From Sebastes aleutianus (lineage: Eukaryota; Chordata; Actinopteri; Perciformes; Sebastidae): a stretch of 64,000 bases of DNA. The translations under genes and the position numbers were made by a program. Shown piece by piece: positions 13,801 to 25,800 of the stretch. The DNA is taken from assembly GCA_916700875.1 (NCBI GenBank), contig CAKAKS010000067.1, forward strand, positions 8,583,591 through 8,647,590, written 5' to 3'. Each line of letters opens with the position of its first letter. Position 1 is the first letter of the stretch. The notes beneath the pieces are model-generated. The model saw nothing but the letters and a program-made list of their open reading frames with translations, ran no database searches and had not been told where the DNA came from.

Positions 13801-16800
13801 AGGAGGATGATGATGATGGTATGACGACGGCTGCCGGGGCCTCTCTCTCTGTGCAGTCGATGTTAGAAAAGTTGGTGTTGAGGTTATATGTTTGCTAGTA
13901 GTGCCTGAATTCATTAACATATGTTGTGTAATGATATTTGCATTAGTATTTGATTCAAAAGAGCAACTTAATAGAAAACAAAAATATTCCTTGATCTTTG
14001 CAGAAGAATTAATTTTCTTATGAAATGTTGCATTGATGTATTTGTGAAATTTTAGGAGCACAGCGAACGAAAGCCAAGACCAAAAAAAAGCAGTGGTGGA
14101 GGCCGTGGGTTGACCATGCTTCCAGTAGGTTGACCCCCCAACCCTCTTTTTTCTCTTCCTCCACTCTGAGTGGCCCTTGTGTCCTTGACCAGAACGCTGA
14201 GGATTCCCATACTGCCCCTGGGCTCTGAAGGCACCAACACACAGTGCTCCATTCAGACTTTAGTCCTTTTCTGTCTCTATTTAAGGGCCCTTGTTACTAC
14301 CTGTAGCTCTCGTGCACACTGTGTGTGGAGAGGCACTTCAGTTTCAAGACGATCTATAAAACCGTGTCAGTATCTGCGCAGAGCAGGGTCGCCTTAAATA
14401 GACACGATGAGACGTTAAAGCAAGAGAAAATTACTATTGTCTTGGGGTTTGTACTAGACGTTGTTTAAAACATCATCATCGGTCTCACCTAAAGAGCCCA
14501 CAGTAGAGAATCACTCATTGTGAAACATTTTCATGCAAAGATATGAAGTCGACTCACCTTTATTCTCAGTACTGGAATAAAGGATGAAGGGCTTGTTCAT
14601 TCTTTGCCTGTAGACATGGTCACCAAACAGGAGAAAATAAAGCAGCAGATTGGACCAGTGATTGAATATATAAAACGACAACTTCTTTGTGGTAAATTTA
14701 AAAGATATAATACTAGCATCTTTCCTAGTCAATACAGTGGTCGCCTGTTTGGTTTGAACTCATGTCTCATGTTGTACTCCACCCCCACATGACATTTTCA
14801 AATTATTTCTCCATTTTATCTCTTTGTCATTTGATGTTTCATCTCCATATCCCAGCATCCTCCCTCACCTCCCGCCCACTGCGGTTCTGCTCAAGGACAT
14901 AAGTCAGCCTTGTCTATCCCACTTAACTGCCGTAGACAGGAGTCACTTGCTCTGTCGAGTTGCTTAAAAGCGACTGTGCTTACTGGACTAAGAGTCTCTA
15001 ACAGACACCCTTCATTGTGCTTTGTGCTCATAGTTATATCAGTCATACTAATGTTTTTGATGTGCATTTTCTGTATTTTCTGTTTCATCCTCTTGCGTCT
15101 CTGATATTTCTAAATGTGTCTATATCGCGTCTTATTACGGAAGCCCTGAGAGGCAAGTGAGAAAAAAAAATATACTGGAGATCCATTTTCTAAATCGTTT
15201 TCTCTCCTGTGTTTATGACTTAACCCCTTACCATTCCACCCTCTTTTTTAGAGGGTTAGGGCTGGGGGACAGGGGATGTCCAGCGGTAGATAAAATGTCA
15301 ACAGTAGATGTCACATATAAGTGATGTTCATCATCTGAAAGCTGGGAATCTGAGGATTAATTTGAGATGCAGCTCAGTACTGTGTGTCAAGTTGTTCTTG
15401 TCATTAATCAGAAATAAACATGAATTAATTAATTAATTAAAATAAATGGTGAAACTGTATAAGGGTTTAGTACATTATGATAGAAGTATGTGATTGCCAT
15501 TCCTATGCTATATTATGTTTCATAAGTTGTTGCAGCAATTTTTGGGTTGATACCATTTGTTACAAAGATTTGGTGCTAAATTTAACCTTTTATTTTTACT
15601 CAAGAATTGATAAAATAATCAATAATCCCTCCAAAATTAAGACACCAAGACCTTGAGGAACACCATAGAAAAAGCCATGCTGTGATTTGGTTTCAAAATC
15701 TTTTGACATTTGGAGATTTCTACAAGAATTGCATTTTTCGGCGATTAAATGGCAAGCACTTCTGTTCTGGAAACTGCTCAGAAACCCCCTTATTGTCAAG
15801 CTACCTAGGAAAGCCATCCATCCTCTGAATGCTCTAGGTCTGTAGTTTGTGGCTGTAAAGTTTCATGAGGCTGTGATTATCCTAGAGGTCACCAAGGGTC
15901 ATTTTATACAGTGAGGTCAAGTTTAAAACAAAAATGGCCTCACTAACATCATCACACATGAATACAGTTGGGCTCATTGGATCCACAAGAGTTTGGATTT
16001 ATTTGGATATATTTATGTATTTTCATGTTATTACAAGACTGTTTAGGGACCCCAGTATGCAGAAATATTGAAATACACCATTTTACAATAGGCGAAAATA
16101 ACACATTTGTACTACGTGCAAAAAAACTGCTTGGTTTTTGTTTGTTGTTGTAATACTCATTTCGGTACATTTGTAAAACTCACCTGGAAGAAAGCATGAA
16201 TGCTTTTAATCTAATTTAGAACATGGGATAGTGGTGCACTTCAGCCTCTTGTGGACAAAATAAGTATTACAACAACAAAGACTTTTTCCCTCACCTGTTT
16301 CACAGATGAATTTTTTTTTTTTTTTAGGGATTCTTAAAGGAACAGTTTGTAACATTTCAGGGGATCTATCTGCAGAAATGGAATAAAATATTCATAACTT
16401 AGTTTTCTTTAGTGTACAATCACCTGAAACTAAGAATAGTTGTGTTTTTGTTAGCTTAGATCGAGCCGTTTATATCTACATAGGGAGCAGGTCCTCTTCA
16501 CGGAGTCCGCCATGTTGCTCCATGTTATCCCAGAACAGACAAATCAAACACTGGCTCTAGAGAAAGCCTTTTCGTGTTTTTACGTTACCTGAAGGCCACC
16601 GTAGTTGAAACTGCAGTAACGTGAGCCAGAGAATGCAAAACCGTGGTACCGCCAGCCGCTGTCTGACTTCAGTTGCTCCTAAAGTGGTGTTATTATGGTA
16701 AGGATGGAGTCTGAACAAGGTGAACGGCGTTACCATGGTTTCGCAATTGGCGGCTCACGTTACCGCAGTCTTGGAAAGGGAGCAGTGAGCGGAGGGGTAC

Positions 16801-19800
16801 TCAGTTGGTTGCAATTTGCAACCACACCACTAGATGTCGCGAAATCCTACACACTGTACCTTTAAGTGATAAACGCAGGAGAGAAAACTATTTAGATCAG
16901 ACTTAGGAAATGTATCACCACAATTTTTTTTCTCACTTGCCTCTCAGGGCTTCCGTAACTTACTGTAGACTCAGTTAAATGATTAATATGTAGTGAATTA
17001 AAAAGAATTTAACGGTAAGTGGTTTGATTTTCCTGCATCTTCTTTCAGCAAGGGAACCTTCTCCGAACCTCATTTTAATGTTGTTGAGAAATGATGAATG
17101 ACTTCAGCCTCTGTTTGACTGAATGTAACTACACTTTACCCTCTGCCCCCTTCAGTGGTTAGAAGTGGAGACTATTACTTGTTTGAAACTGACAGTGAGG
17201 AGGAAGACGAGGAGGAGGAGAAAAAAGATGATGAACAGCCAAAGAAGTCTGCGTTTCAGGTGACTTCCAGTAGTGGCTAATTGTTCCATCAGTTTCAGTG
17301 TGATTCTGACTCTGTCACAGTTATTTAATCGATTGATTACGTTTTGTTTTTTTATTATTGATTAGGATGTTACATTCAGCTGAGGTAAAGACTAAAGTAT
17401 GTTTACAGTATTCAATACTGTACGTAAATATTGGACTTTTTACTCCATTACATTTACTGTATCCAGTGGTGGAAAAGGATCCTTTACTTAAGTAAAAGTA
17501 CCGATACAACAATGTAAAAATACTCCATTACAAGTAAAAGTCCTGCATTTAAAGTCCTACTTAAGTAAAAGTACAGAAGTATAATCAGTTAAATGTACTT
17601 AAAGTATCAAAGTAAAAGTACTGATTCTGTACTGTAACATGTCAGCAGAATTTTAGTGTTGTAGTCGGTCGAGGTGGAGCTACTTTTATCTGCTTTATAT
17701 ACAGTTAGGTAGTTTAGTCCAGGTGTTCCCGACCTAGGGCTCGGGCCCCTCCAAAGGATAACAAAATAAAAGATAAGAGTTTGTGAGCTGATTAATGGGA
17801 GAGGAAAGAAATACAAAGTTCTGATACACAAATTTGTATTCTTTTGCAGGACTTTTGTCTAATCTTTACTTTTTTTGTGAAATATTAGATCATTTTATCT
17901 ATTTGGGCCTCAAACAGTTCTTTATTAAAGTGAGAAGGTTAAAGGGGAAATGTATTTTTGATGGAACTGCTAACAACTCATAGACATCTGAAATGTGACA
18001 AGAGGCCCTGACTGTTTAATTTTATAAGTTCATCATGTATTTCCAACACGTTCTCACTCCACACTCATCTTGGTCAGCCGCCCCACGCTTCAAACGCTCT
18101 ACGTACCCCTCTAGAATCAGTTTTGCACATGTCAATTTCAACTTGTTACATGCATACAATGTCTTTTCAAAATAAACTTCTGTGCTCACAGGAAACCACT
18201 TAGTTGGTTACTTGGTTAGGTTTAGTGTTACATCGTTAAGTAGGCTACGTTATGTACGTGACGTACTGTAAGTTAAGTACGTTACGTAACTTAAAATAAG
18301 TCAACATTGACTTTTGGTATCACACCGGACATGAACAGCGGTCTCCTGGGTGAAAATCCTGTGTTTTTAACCCATCTTGACACATGGGGCCACTGACCAA
18401 GCTGCCATATTTCAAGACTTGGGAGTGAGAAAGGGCTGTTTTTTTGTTTTTTTTAAATGTAAATTTTAATCTGAAAAGTAATTTGTTAACTGCAGCTGTC
18501 AAATAAATGTAGTGGAGTAAAAAGTAATTTTAATTTTATTTCCCTCTGAAATGTAGTGAAGTAAAAGTATAATCTAAGAGTAAATGTACTAAGTTACTTT
18601 CCACCGCCAACTGTATCCGATGGTTGTAGTTACTAGTGTCATGCAGATTGAAATATTATATGCTAAACATTCAATGAACTAAAAGAACAGGAAGCATTGC
18701 TTGTAGAGTTTAAAATACTTCTTGCACAGCATATTGCTAAGACAAACATTTCTTGTGTGAACCTAGCTTTTCAAACTTGTGTAAATTTTACTGTTAATTC
18801 TAGTTTTCTTAAATACATTTTAGAATTTGTGACTTTTCATGGATGACGTTTACTTTGTTATATTGCTATGTAGTTTTACGAAGGATTAAAAGTATAAAGG
18901 TTGTGAATACTAACATTTAGGAGAATGTGATAACTAATGTTCATTCACCTGCACAGTACCCAAATCGTCTCTTGTTCGCTGTCTCCTAACACATTTAACC
19001 TCTGTTGTTTCTAATAATCTGAAATCATTTCCTACTAATCCTCTCCCACTCTGTTGTCTCTCTGTAGCGAGCTATTGGGAAGTTTATCTCTGCGGTTCTG
19101 GCTTTGCCCAAGTCTATCATTAAGCTGCCTAAAACTATACTGCAGTATGTGGTCAAGGCAGGAAAGGTACTCACCACCAGAACTAATTAACTCAGCTTGC
19201 TTTCTGTACGAACATCTGCCACTTTAAGTTAAACTGCCAGTAAACTGCCTTTCCAGCTCATGTTTGGTGTTCTGCTTCAGCAGAAATAACCACATAATAA
19301 ACAGATTCACACACCACTGTGAGAGATGAGTTTATCCACATCACCATCAAATGTGATTTGGCATAAATCATCAAACAGAAACTGGAATAGAAATGCTTTT
19401 GCATGTTGTTGTCTGGCTGACGAATATACGTCACGTCTGGCTGATTGGCTTGAAGTGGGTTGCATGAACTGAAGCTTCATTCTGACATGGAATTGGTTGT
19501 GTTAAGTGTTTCCTGTCTGTTTTGAACGTTTTGTGTGGTGTACTGCTGTGAGTTTAGAGCATGTGTAAGCTATCATGGTGAGGGAACAGTATTAGCAGTT
19601 AATGTTTGGGCGTTGCCTCTGATGAAAGACATTTTTTGTGTTTTGTGTTATACTGGTGTTGGTGCATGTTTCAGTGCATTAACAGAAAAAAAAGTAATCC
19701 TTGACAATACTGCCATCTCTTTTCTTGTGCACACCATAAAGACTGCAGTATAAAAAACGTGCTTGTGATAGACATAGATCACGGGGAATATTACAGCAGA

Positions 19801-22800
19801 TCATCTTTGTTGTTTTATTGAAGTTTTGAATGGACTTCTTTTGAAAAAGCTTTCTTGTTGGTGCGTTCAAGGAAGTTATGTAAGAGTCGCCTGCTGAGAA
19901 GCATTGTGAGCTATGTTGAAGTGTTATGTTGAAATAATTTTAAAAGTTACGGTTATGTTTTTGAAAATGGTCTGTAGTAATATAATGCGTACACGGTTTG
20001 TAATTGATAGACCAAAACGTGCAAAACCACCTTAAATTGATGTTTAATTCTTGTTTCTGTTGCTCTTGCATAATCAGTGACTCCTCTTCTTCACATCCTT
20101 TCATCGATACTAAACTTCTTCTCTCTGCTCTCCAGTTTCTGTATCACGCCTGGATCACAGATCCCAAAGCTGCCCTGAGAGCACGAGGCAAAGAGAAACG
20201 CAAATTTTGGAAAAAATATACCAAAGGAGTTAGACGCAGAAAAAGCAAGAAAGATGGTAAGCAAGTTCCAGAGACAAAACAAAACTCACATGAAGCAATG
20301 AATTTCACTTCCGACTATAATGAGATGTCTTTACTGTACTCCAGCAGGTCATGTGACCGTAGATGTTGGTGAGCTCTCCGAGGGGCAAGAAAAAGATGAG
20401 GACAAGTCTAGTGGTCCAGGTTGGTTTCTCCTCAAGAAAATAGTTTTATGAAATTTTGAAAGAAAAGATGGACTTGGAGTCTAAAACCTGCTCTAAGACT
20501 GGACTAGAGATATTAAATTAGGAATATAATCACAAAGAACCTTCATACAATGTTGATCATTATTGTATGTTTGTTTTTATTGTCTTTCTTTGGCTGTGAC
20601 TATTTCTCGCTGCCATAAGGAGCCACCAATTTGCGAGTTCTTTAGTGCAGCCTAAAAGGTTTAACTAATGTGAGTGTTTTGTGTCGTGGCAGACAACATC
20701 ATCAAGCGAGTGTTCAACATCATAAAGTTCACCTGGGTGCTCTTCCAGACGACGGTGGACAGCTTCACCAGGTGGATGAATGACATGTGCAGGGAGTACA
20801 TCGACATCTCCACGGTGCTGCGTATAGAGCGCTGCATGCTGACCAGAGAGGTCAAAAAGGTGCGTATTTAAATTGGGATTTGTCTTGTTTTTTTTAACAA
20901 TTTATAATTGAAGTACTTAAGTGTGATGATGAAGAGAACCGGTAAATGATTAACTCCTCTCCTCCTTCCAGGGCAACGTGCCGTCCAGAGATAGCATCCA
21001 CGTCTACTACCAGAAGGCCATGAGGCTCAACATGTCCAGGCAGGCCAGTATGGATCAGCTAAGTGAGGACGAGTCAGGCTCGGGCTCCACCAGGGTCCGA
21101 AGAAGGCGAAGAGGCTACCCCATGGAGAGCCAGGACTCCACAGCCTCCAGAGACAGCATATCCAGGTACACAGAACCGGGACGTTGTTTCTAGAATGAGA
21201 TGTTGCGGTTGATTTTTTTTTAAAAGTCATTGTCAAAGTTGTGAGCTCCGCAAACAATATTCCATTCACCTCCATTATATTGGACACAAAAATCTCCGAG
21301 ACAGATATCTCAAACCCTTGACCAATAAAACCAAAACTCTCTGCATGGCTAGTTACCCAGAGAGGTAATTACGTTTTTGCCATTTGGGTGAACCAACCCT
21401 TTAAGGCAGCCATTGATAGCAGTGAGGTTGTTCAGTAACATCACATTGAGTCATTTCATCCTCATTCTTTGCTGCATCTCATGTTTATGATCATGTGACG
21501 GAAGTAAACAAGATCATAGTCCTGCTCATTTTTAATGTTAAGTTTGGTTTAAATGCTTTTATTGCACAATATATGGGGAATCCCCTGTCTTTATGACCTA
21601 ACATAGATCCATCTCATCCGTCTCATCACTAATCATTCCATATGTCACTCTCACCATCTCTCAGTGCCTTCACCGAGGCTACCACACTGTTTTCTCGCCA
21701 ATCCACCCTGGAGGACCTGGATGGAATGCCAGAGTGCGTTCTCAAAACCAGCGAGCGCGCCAGGCCCAAACTGGTTAAGATGATTGGCCTGGACGTGTCC
21801 AATTCATCCATGGACAGCGGCAGCAGCTTCGTGTCCAGGTGCCTGGCCTCTGCATCACTCATATAACCACCTGTGTTACTTCTCATTGTCACTGACATGA
21901 AGAAGATCATTGCATCTCCTGACTCCTGTTTTATCAGAATATCTCTCCAGATCCTTTTTTTGTTGTTGATTTTACACTTCAGCTGAACCATTGCATGTCT
22001 TTTCTATAACCCTTTTGTTCATTACATCCTGTCAAAAACCCAAAGATAACCAGAAAAAATATTTTTTATTTTGAAATATACCCAATAACCTTGATATGGA
22101 AAGCAATTTTATCGCTTTTGGTCTGTTCTTCCCGATGTGTGTGTGTGTGTGTGAGCTGCTGGCGCGGCTGAGCCAGCAGCTCACACACACACACATGTAT
22201 TTTGCATGTTGAGAGCTGTGTGGAGGCAATAGACATGCTCCCAATCTCGCATTTAGCACTTTTTAATAGATATTGGTTGGTACATTATAACAATGCATAT
22301 CGGCACACCTGGCACCTACTGAGGAAGGCAAGTGAGCAGATTATTTAAAAAAAATAATCTGTATAAGTCTGTATAAATTGGGAAACTGATTCTATTTCAG
22401 ACATCCAGTGTTTTTAATTTCCATGTGAATAGATAGGAGTGAGCGCAGATTGACACAATCCCTGCTGTTGTTGTCCCCCTGCAGTGAAGCGACCCAGTGC
22501 GTCACGCTCTACTCCAGACAGGGCACCACAGACACCATAGAAGAAGTGGAGGATGAGCAGGATCAAGGGGAAGACAAGCAGCGGCAAGTTGTCTGGGAAT
22601 CCCAACAGCTAGACGAGAGTGAGGAGGCTGAGGGCGGTGGCTGGAGTGATGGAGAACCCAGGGAGAAAGAGGAGGAGGCGGAGGAGATGGAGGGTGAGGA
22701 CCAAGAGAGACTGGAAGGTGAGGAGGGAGTAGAGGTACCAGAGGACCAGGAGAGAGAAGAGGCTCCCTGGGACTCCTTTGGCCCAGATGAGGGCCCCTCC

Positions 22801-25800
22801 CTCAGGCTGGAGGAGACAGAGTCTGCCCCTTCTGCCCTGGAGAAGGACTTCATTGAGAGTGAGGACGGGGGAGGACATCAGGACTTCATGCAGACAGAGG
22901 GGCGAGCAGGGCTCTCCTACACCCCTGATACAGATGCTTCCAAAGCGTCTGACGCTGACGTGCCTCCCAGCTACAGCAAAGCCGTCAGCTTCGACCGTCT
23001 GGAAGTTAGCGATGACGAGAGTGACCGGGATAGGAGGAGGGGCATGGCTATGACCTCTGACAGCCGCTCGGACAGCAGGTCAGACATCATGTTGCCCTCT
23101 ATGACCACTGACCTGACTGCCAGCGAACTGCTGCTCAACAAGTAAGTCCAAAAACAACTGATAACCTGTTTAGCATGAAGCCTCACAGTTATTTGTCTCA
23201 GACTCTTTGCTGCATATTCATCTAATTTAAATAAATAGCTCCTAGTTCATCCTTAAAGTTGTATGTTTGTGTAGTTTACAGAGTATTTCCTGAAATATTT
23301 CTGTATTACAGAGTCTCGAAAACTGTCAGTGTTTTCATTGAATGCTTTATGCTGTTGGAACTGGTATCTTAAAATTTCAAATGGTCTTAGCTACACCATA
23401 CATGTACACTGGGGTTGTAGCCTCTTGCACTGCAGCTTTAAAATTTCACTACAGTACCTAGATTGTATTATACTAAAATAAACTGCTGCACATCCCACAA
23501 CAACAACAAAGATAACTGCAATATGATCCAGACTTTAAGGTCCTATTCCCTAAGCCAGTCTGTGATTGAGGAGCACTTGTGAAACTGATTATGGGACAAC
23601 AGGCCCCTGGGCACAGACATGTTAAAGACCCATCACCCCTCATACATCGGAACAAGACGCCCAGACTGAAAGAATTATTTTGGATCTCTTTGTAGTTGTT
23701 TTGCATCTCTTTGTGGTCATTTTGGGCTTCTTTGTGGTCATTTTGCAAGTCTTTGTGGTTGTTTTGCATCTCTTTGTGGTCGTATTGTGTCTCTTTGTGG
23801 TCGTTTTGCATCTCTTTGTGGTCGTTTTGTGTCTCTTTCTGGTTGTTTTACATCTATTTGTGGTCATTTTGTGCTTCTTTGTGGTCGTTTTGCTTCTCTT
23901 TGTGGTTGTTTTGCATCTCTTTGTGGTCGTATTGTGTCTCTTTGTGGTCGTTTTGCATCTCTTTGTGGTTGCTTTGTGTCTCTTTTTGGTCGTTTTGTGT
24001 CTCTTTGTGGTCGTTTTGCCTCTCTTTCTGGTTGCTTTGTGTCTCTTTATGGTTGTTTTGCATCTATTTGTGGTCATTTTGTGTCTCTTTTTGGTCATTT
24101 TGCGTCTCGTTGTGGTCGTTTTGTTTCTCTTTGTGGTTATTGTGTGTCTCTTTGTGGTTGTTTTGCATCTCTTTGTGGTTGTTGTGCGTCTCTTTGCAGT
24201 CGTTTTGCGTCTCTTTGCGGTCGTTTTGCGTCTCTTTGTGGTTGTTTTGTATCTCTTTGTGGTCGTTTTGCATCTCTTTGTGGTTGTTTTGCGTCTCTTT
24301 GTGGTTGTTTTGCGTCTCTTTGTGGTCGTTTTGCATCTATTTTTGGTAATTTTGTGTCTCTTTGTGGTCGTTTTGCGTCTCTTTGTGGTCGTTTTGCATC
24401 TCTTTGTGGTCGTTTTGCATCTCTTTGCGGTCGTTTTGCATCTCTGTGGTCATTTTGCGTCTCGTTGTGGTCGTTTTGTTTCTCTTTGTGGTTATTGTGT
24501 GTCTCTTTGTGGTTGTTTTGTGTCTCTTTGTTATCATTTTGTGTCTCTTTGTAGTCATTTTGCATCTATTTGTCGTCGTTTTGTGTCTCTTTGTGGTCAT
24601 TTTGCATCTCTTGGTTGTTGTTTTGCATCTCTTTGTAGATATTTTGCATCTTTTTGAAGTCATTTTGCGTCTTTTTGCTTTTTTATTTGTGGTCATATGG
24701 TTGTTTATATCTCTTTGTGTGTTTCAGTGTCATTTTGCAAGTGAAGCCCACAGGCCCCCTGATATCTTAAACCCCTCGGCCGTTCAGTAATCCATCCATG
24801 CTCGCAGGCATTTTTGTGACTCAAGAATAATCTGCAAGTTTAGAATAATGCAAAGCGACAGAACAAGACAATTATAAACCCAGTTGTTCTTGTTTCTGTA
24901 ATATTTTAGAATCAGAAAAATAATCAAACACCAAATCAACCCATCTCTTTGTGTCTGTCCAGGATGTTTTATGATGAGGAGCTGGATCAGTCAGAGAGAT
25001 TCTACCAAAAACAGCCTCTGATCCTCCAGCTCGGCTACGCCCTCTACAACATGCTGGTGGCTCACTCAGAGATGGTGTGCTTCCTGGTCATCATCATCAA
25101 CCACATGGTATCTGCCTCCTGTATCACCCTGGTCCTTCCCACCACCATCTTCCTCTGGGCCATGCTGTCAGTGCCCCGGCCCAGCAAGCGATATTGGATG
25201 ACTGCCATCATATATACTGAGGTACAGTTCAATACGAAGATGTCCAAAACATCAACTGATCAATCACATCTGCAGGTGGTATCATTTTGTCAACCATTAG
25301 ATTATGTTGTTGGCTATCCTTCAAGATGTAAGTTTTGTATTAGTGTTGGTGACGTTATGGTGGTATCTCATTTTGTGATCTCATTTTAACAATGATAATG
25401 TTGGTAAGAAGGGCAATGGAGGGATCCTTCCTCAGGAGTTTGTTATAGTTTTCTTGCTAGCAGCCATAATAATCTTCAAAAGGTATGTGTCGCTTTTACT
25501 GAGACCTTTAGGAACATTTCCCAGGTACAAAAAGGTAAAAGATAAATCAGAATTCCTTTTGACTAATCCTGACAGCTTCCCTGACACACATTTTGTTTTC
25601 CCTACAGGTCACCATCGTCTTCAAATACCTCTTCCAGTTTGGCTTCTGGGAACACAACCAAAACAGAAATATCCATAAAGGTCAACCATATCACCCTGCC
25701 AACATCATTGGAGTGGAGAAGAAGGACGGTTACGTCCTCTACGACCTGCTCCAGTTACTGGCTCTCTTCTTCCACAGATCCATTCTGAAGGTTCCTGCAA

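Noticed and set aside
22563..22853. Ser-rich minus-strand frame over piezo2 exon 20
   Set aside because: It is the complement of the Glu-rich coding sequence; the sense frame matches Piezo2.
23680..24657. 325-codon open frame of LFVVVLH-like repeats and several opposite-strand frames
   Set aside because: Entirely produced by a 21-bp tandem repeat whose unit is a multiple of three; no start context, splice signals or conserved domain.
23682..24741. CRISPR array
   Set aside because: Units are directly adjacent with no unique spacers, no cas genes, and the context is a vertebrate intron.
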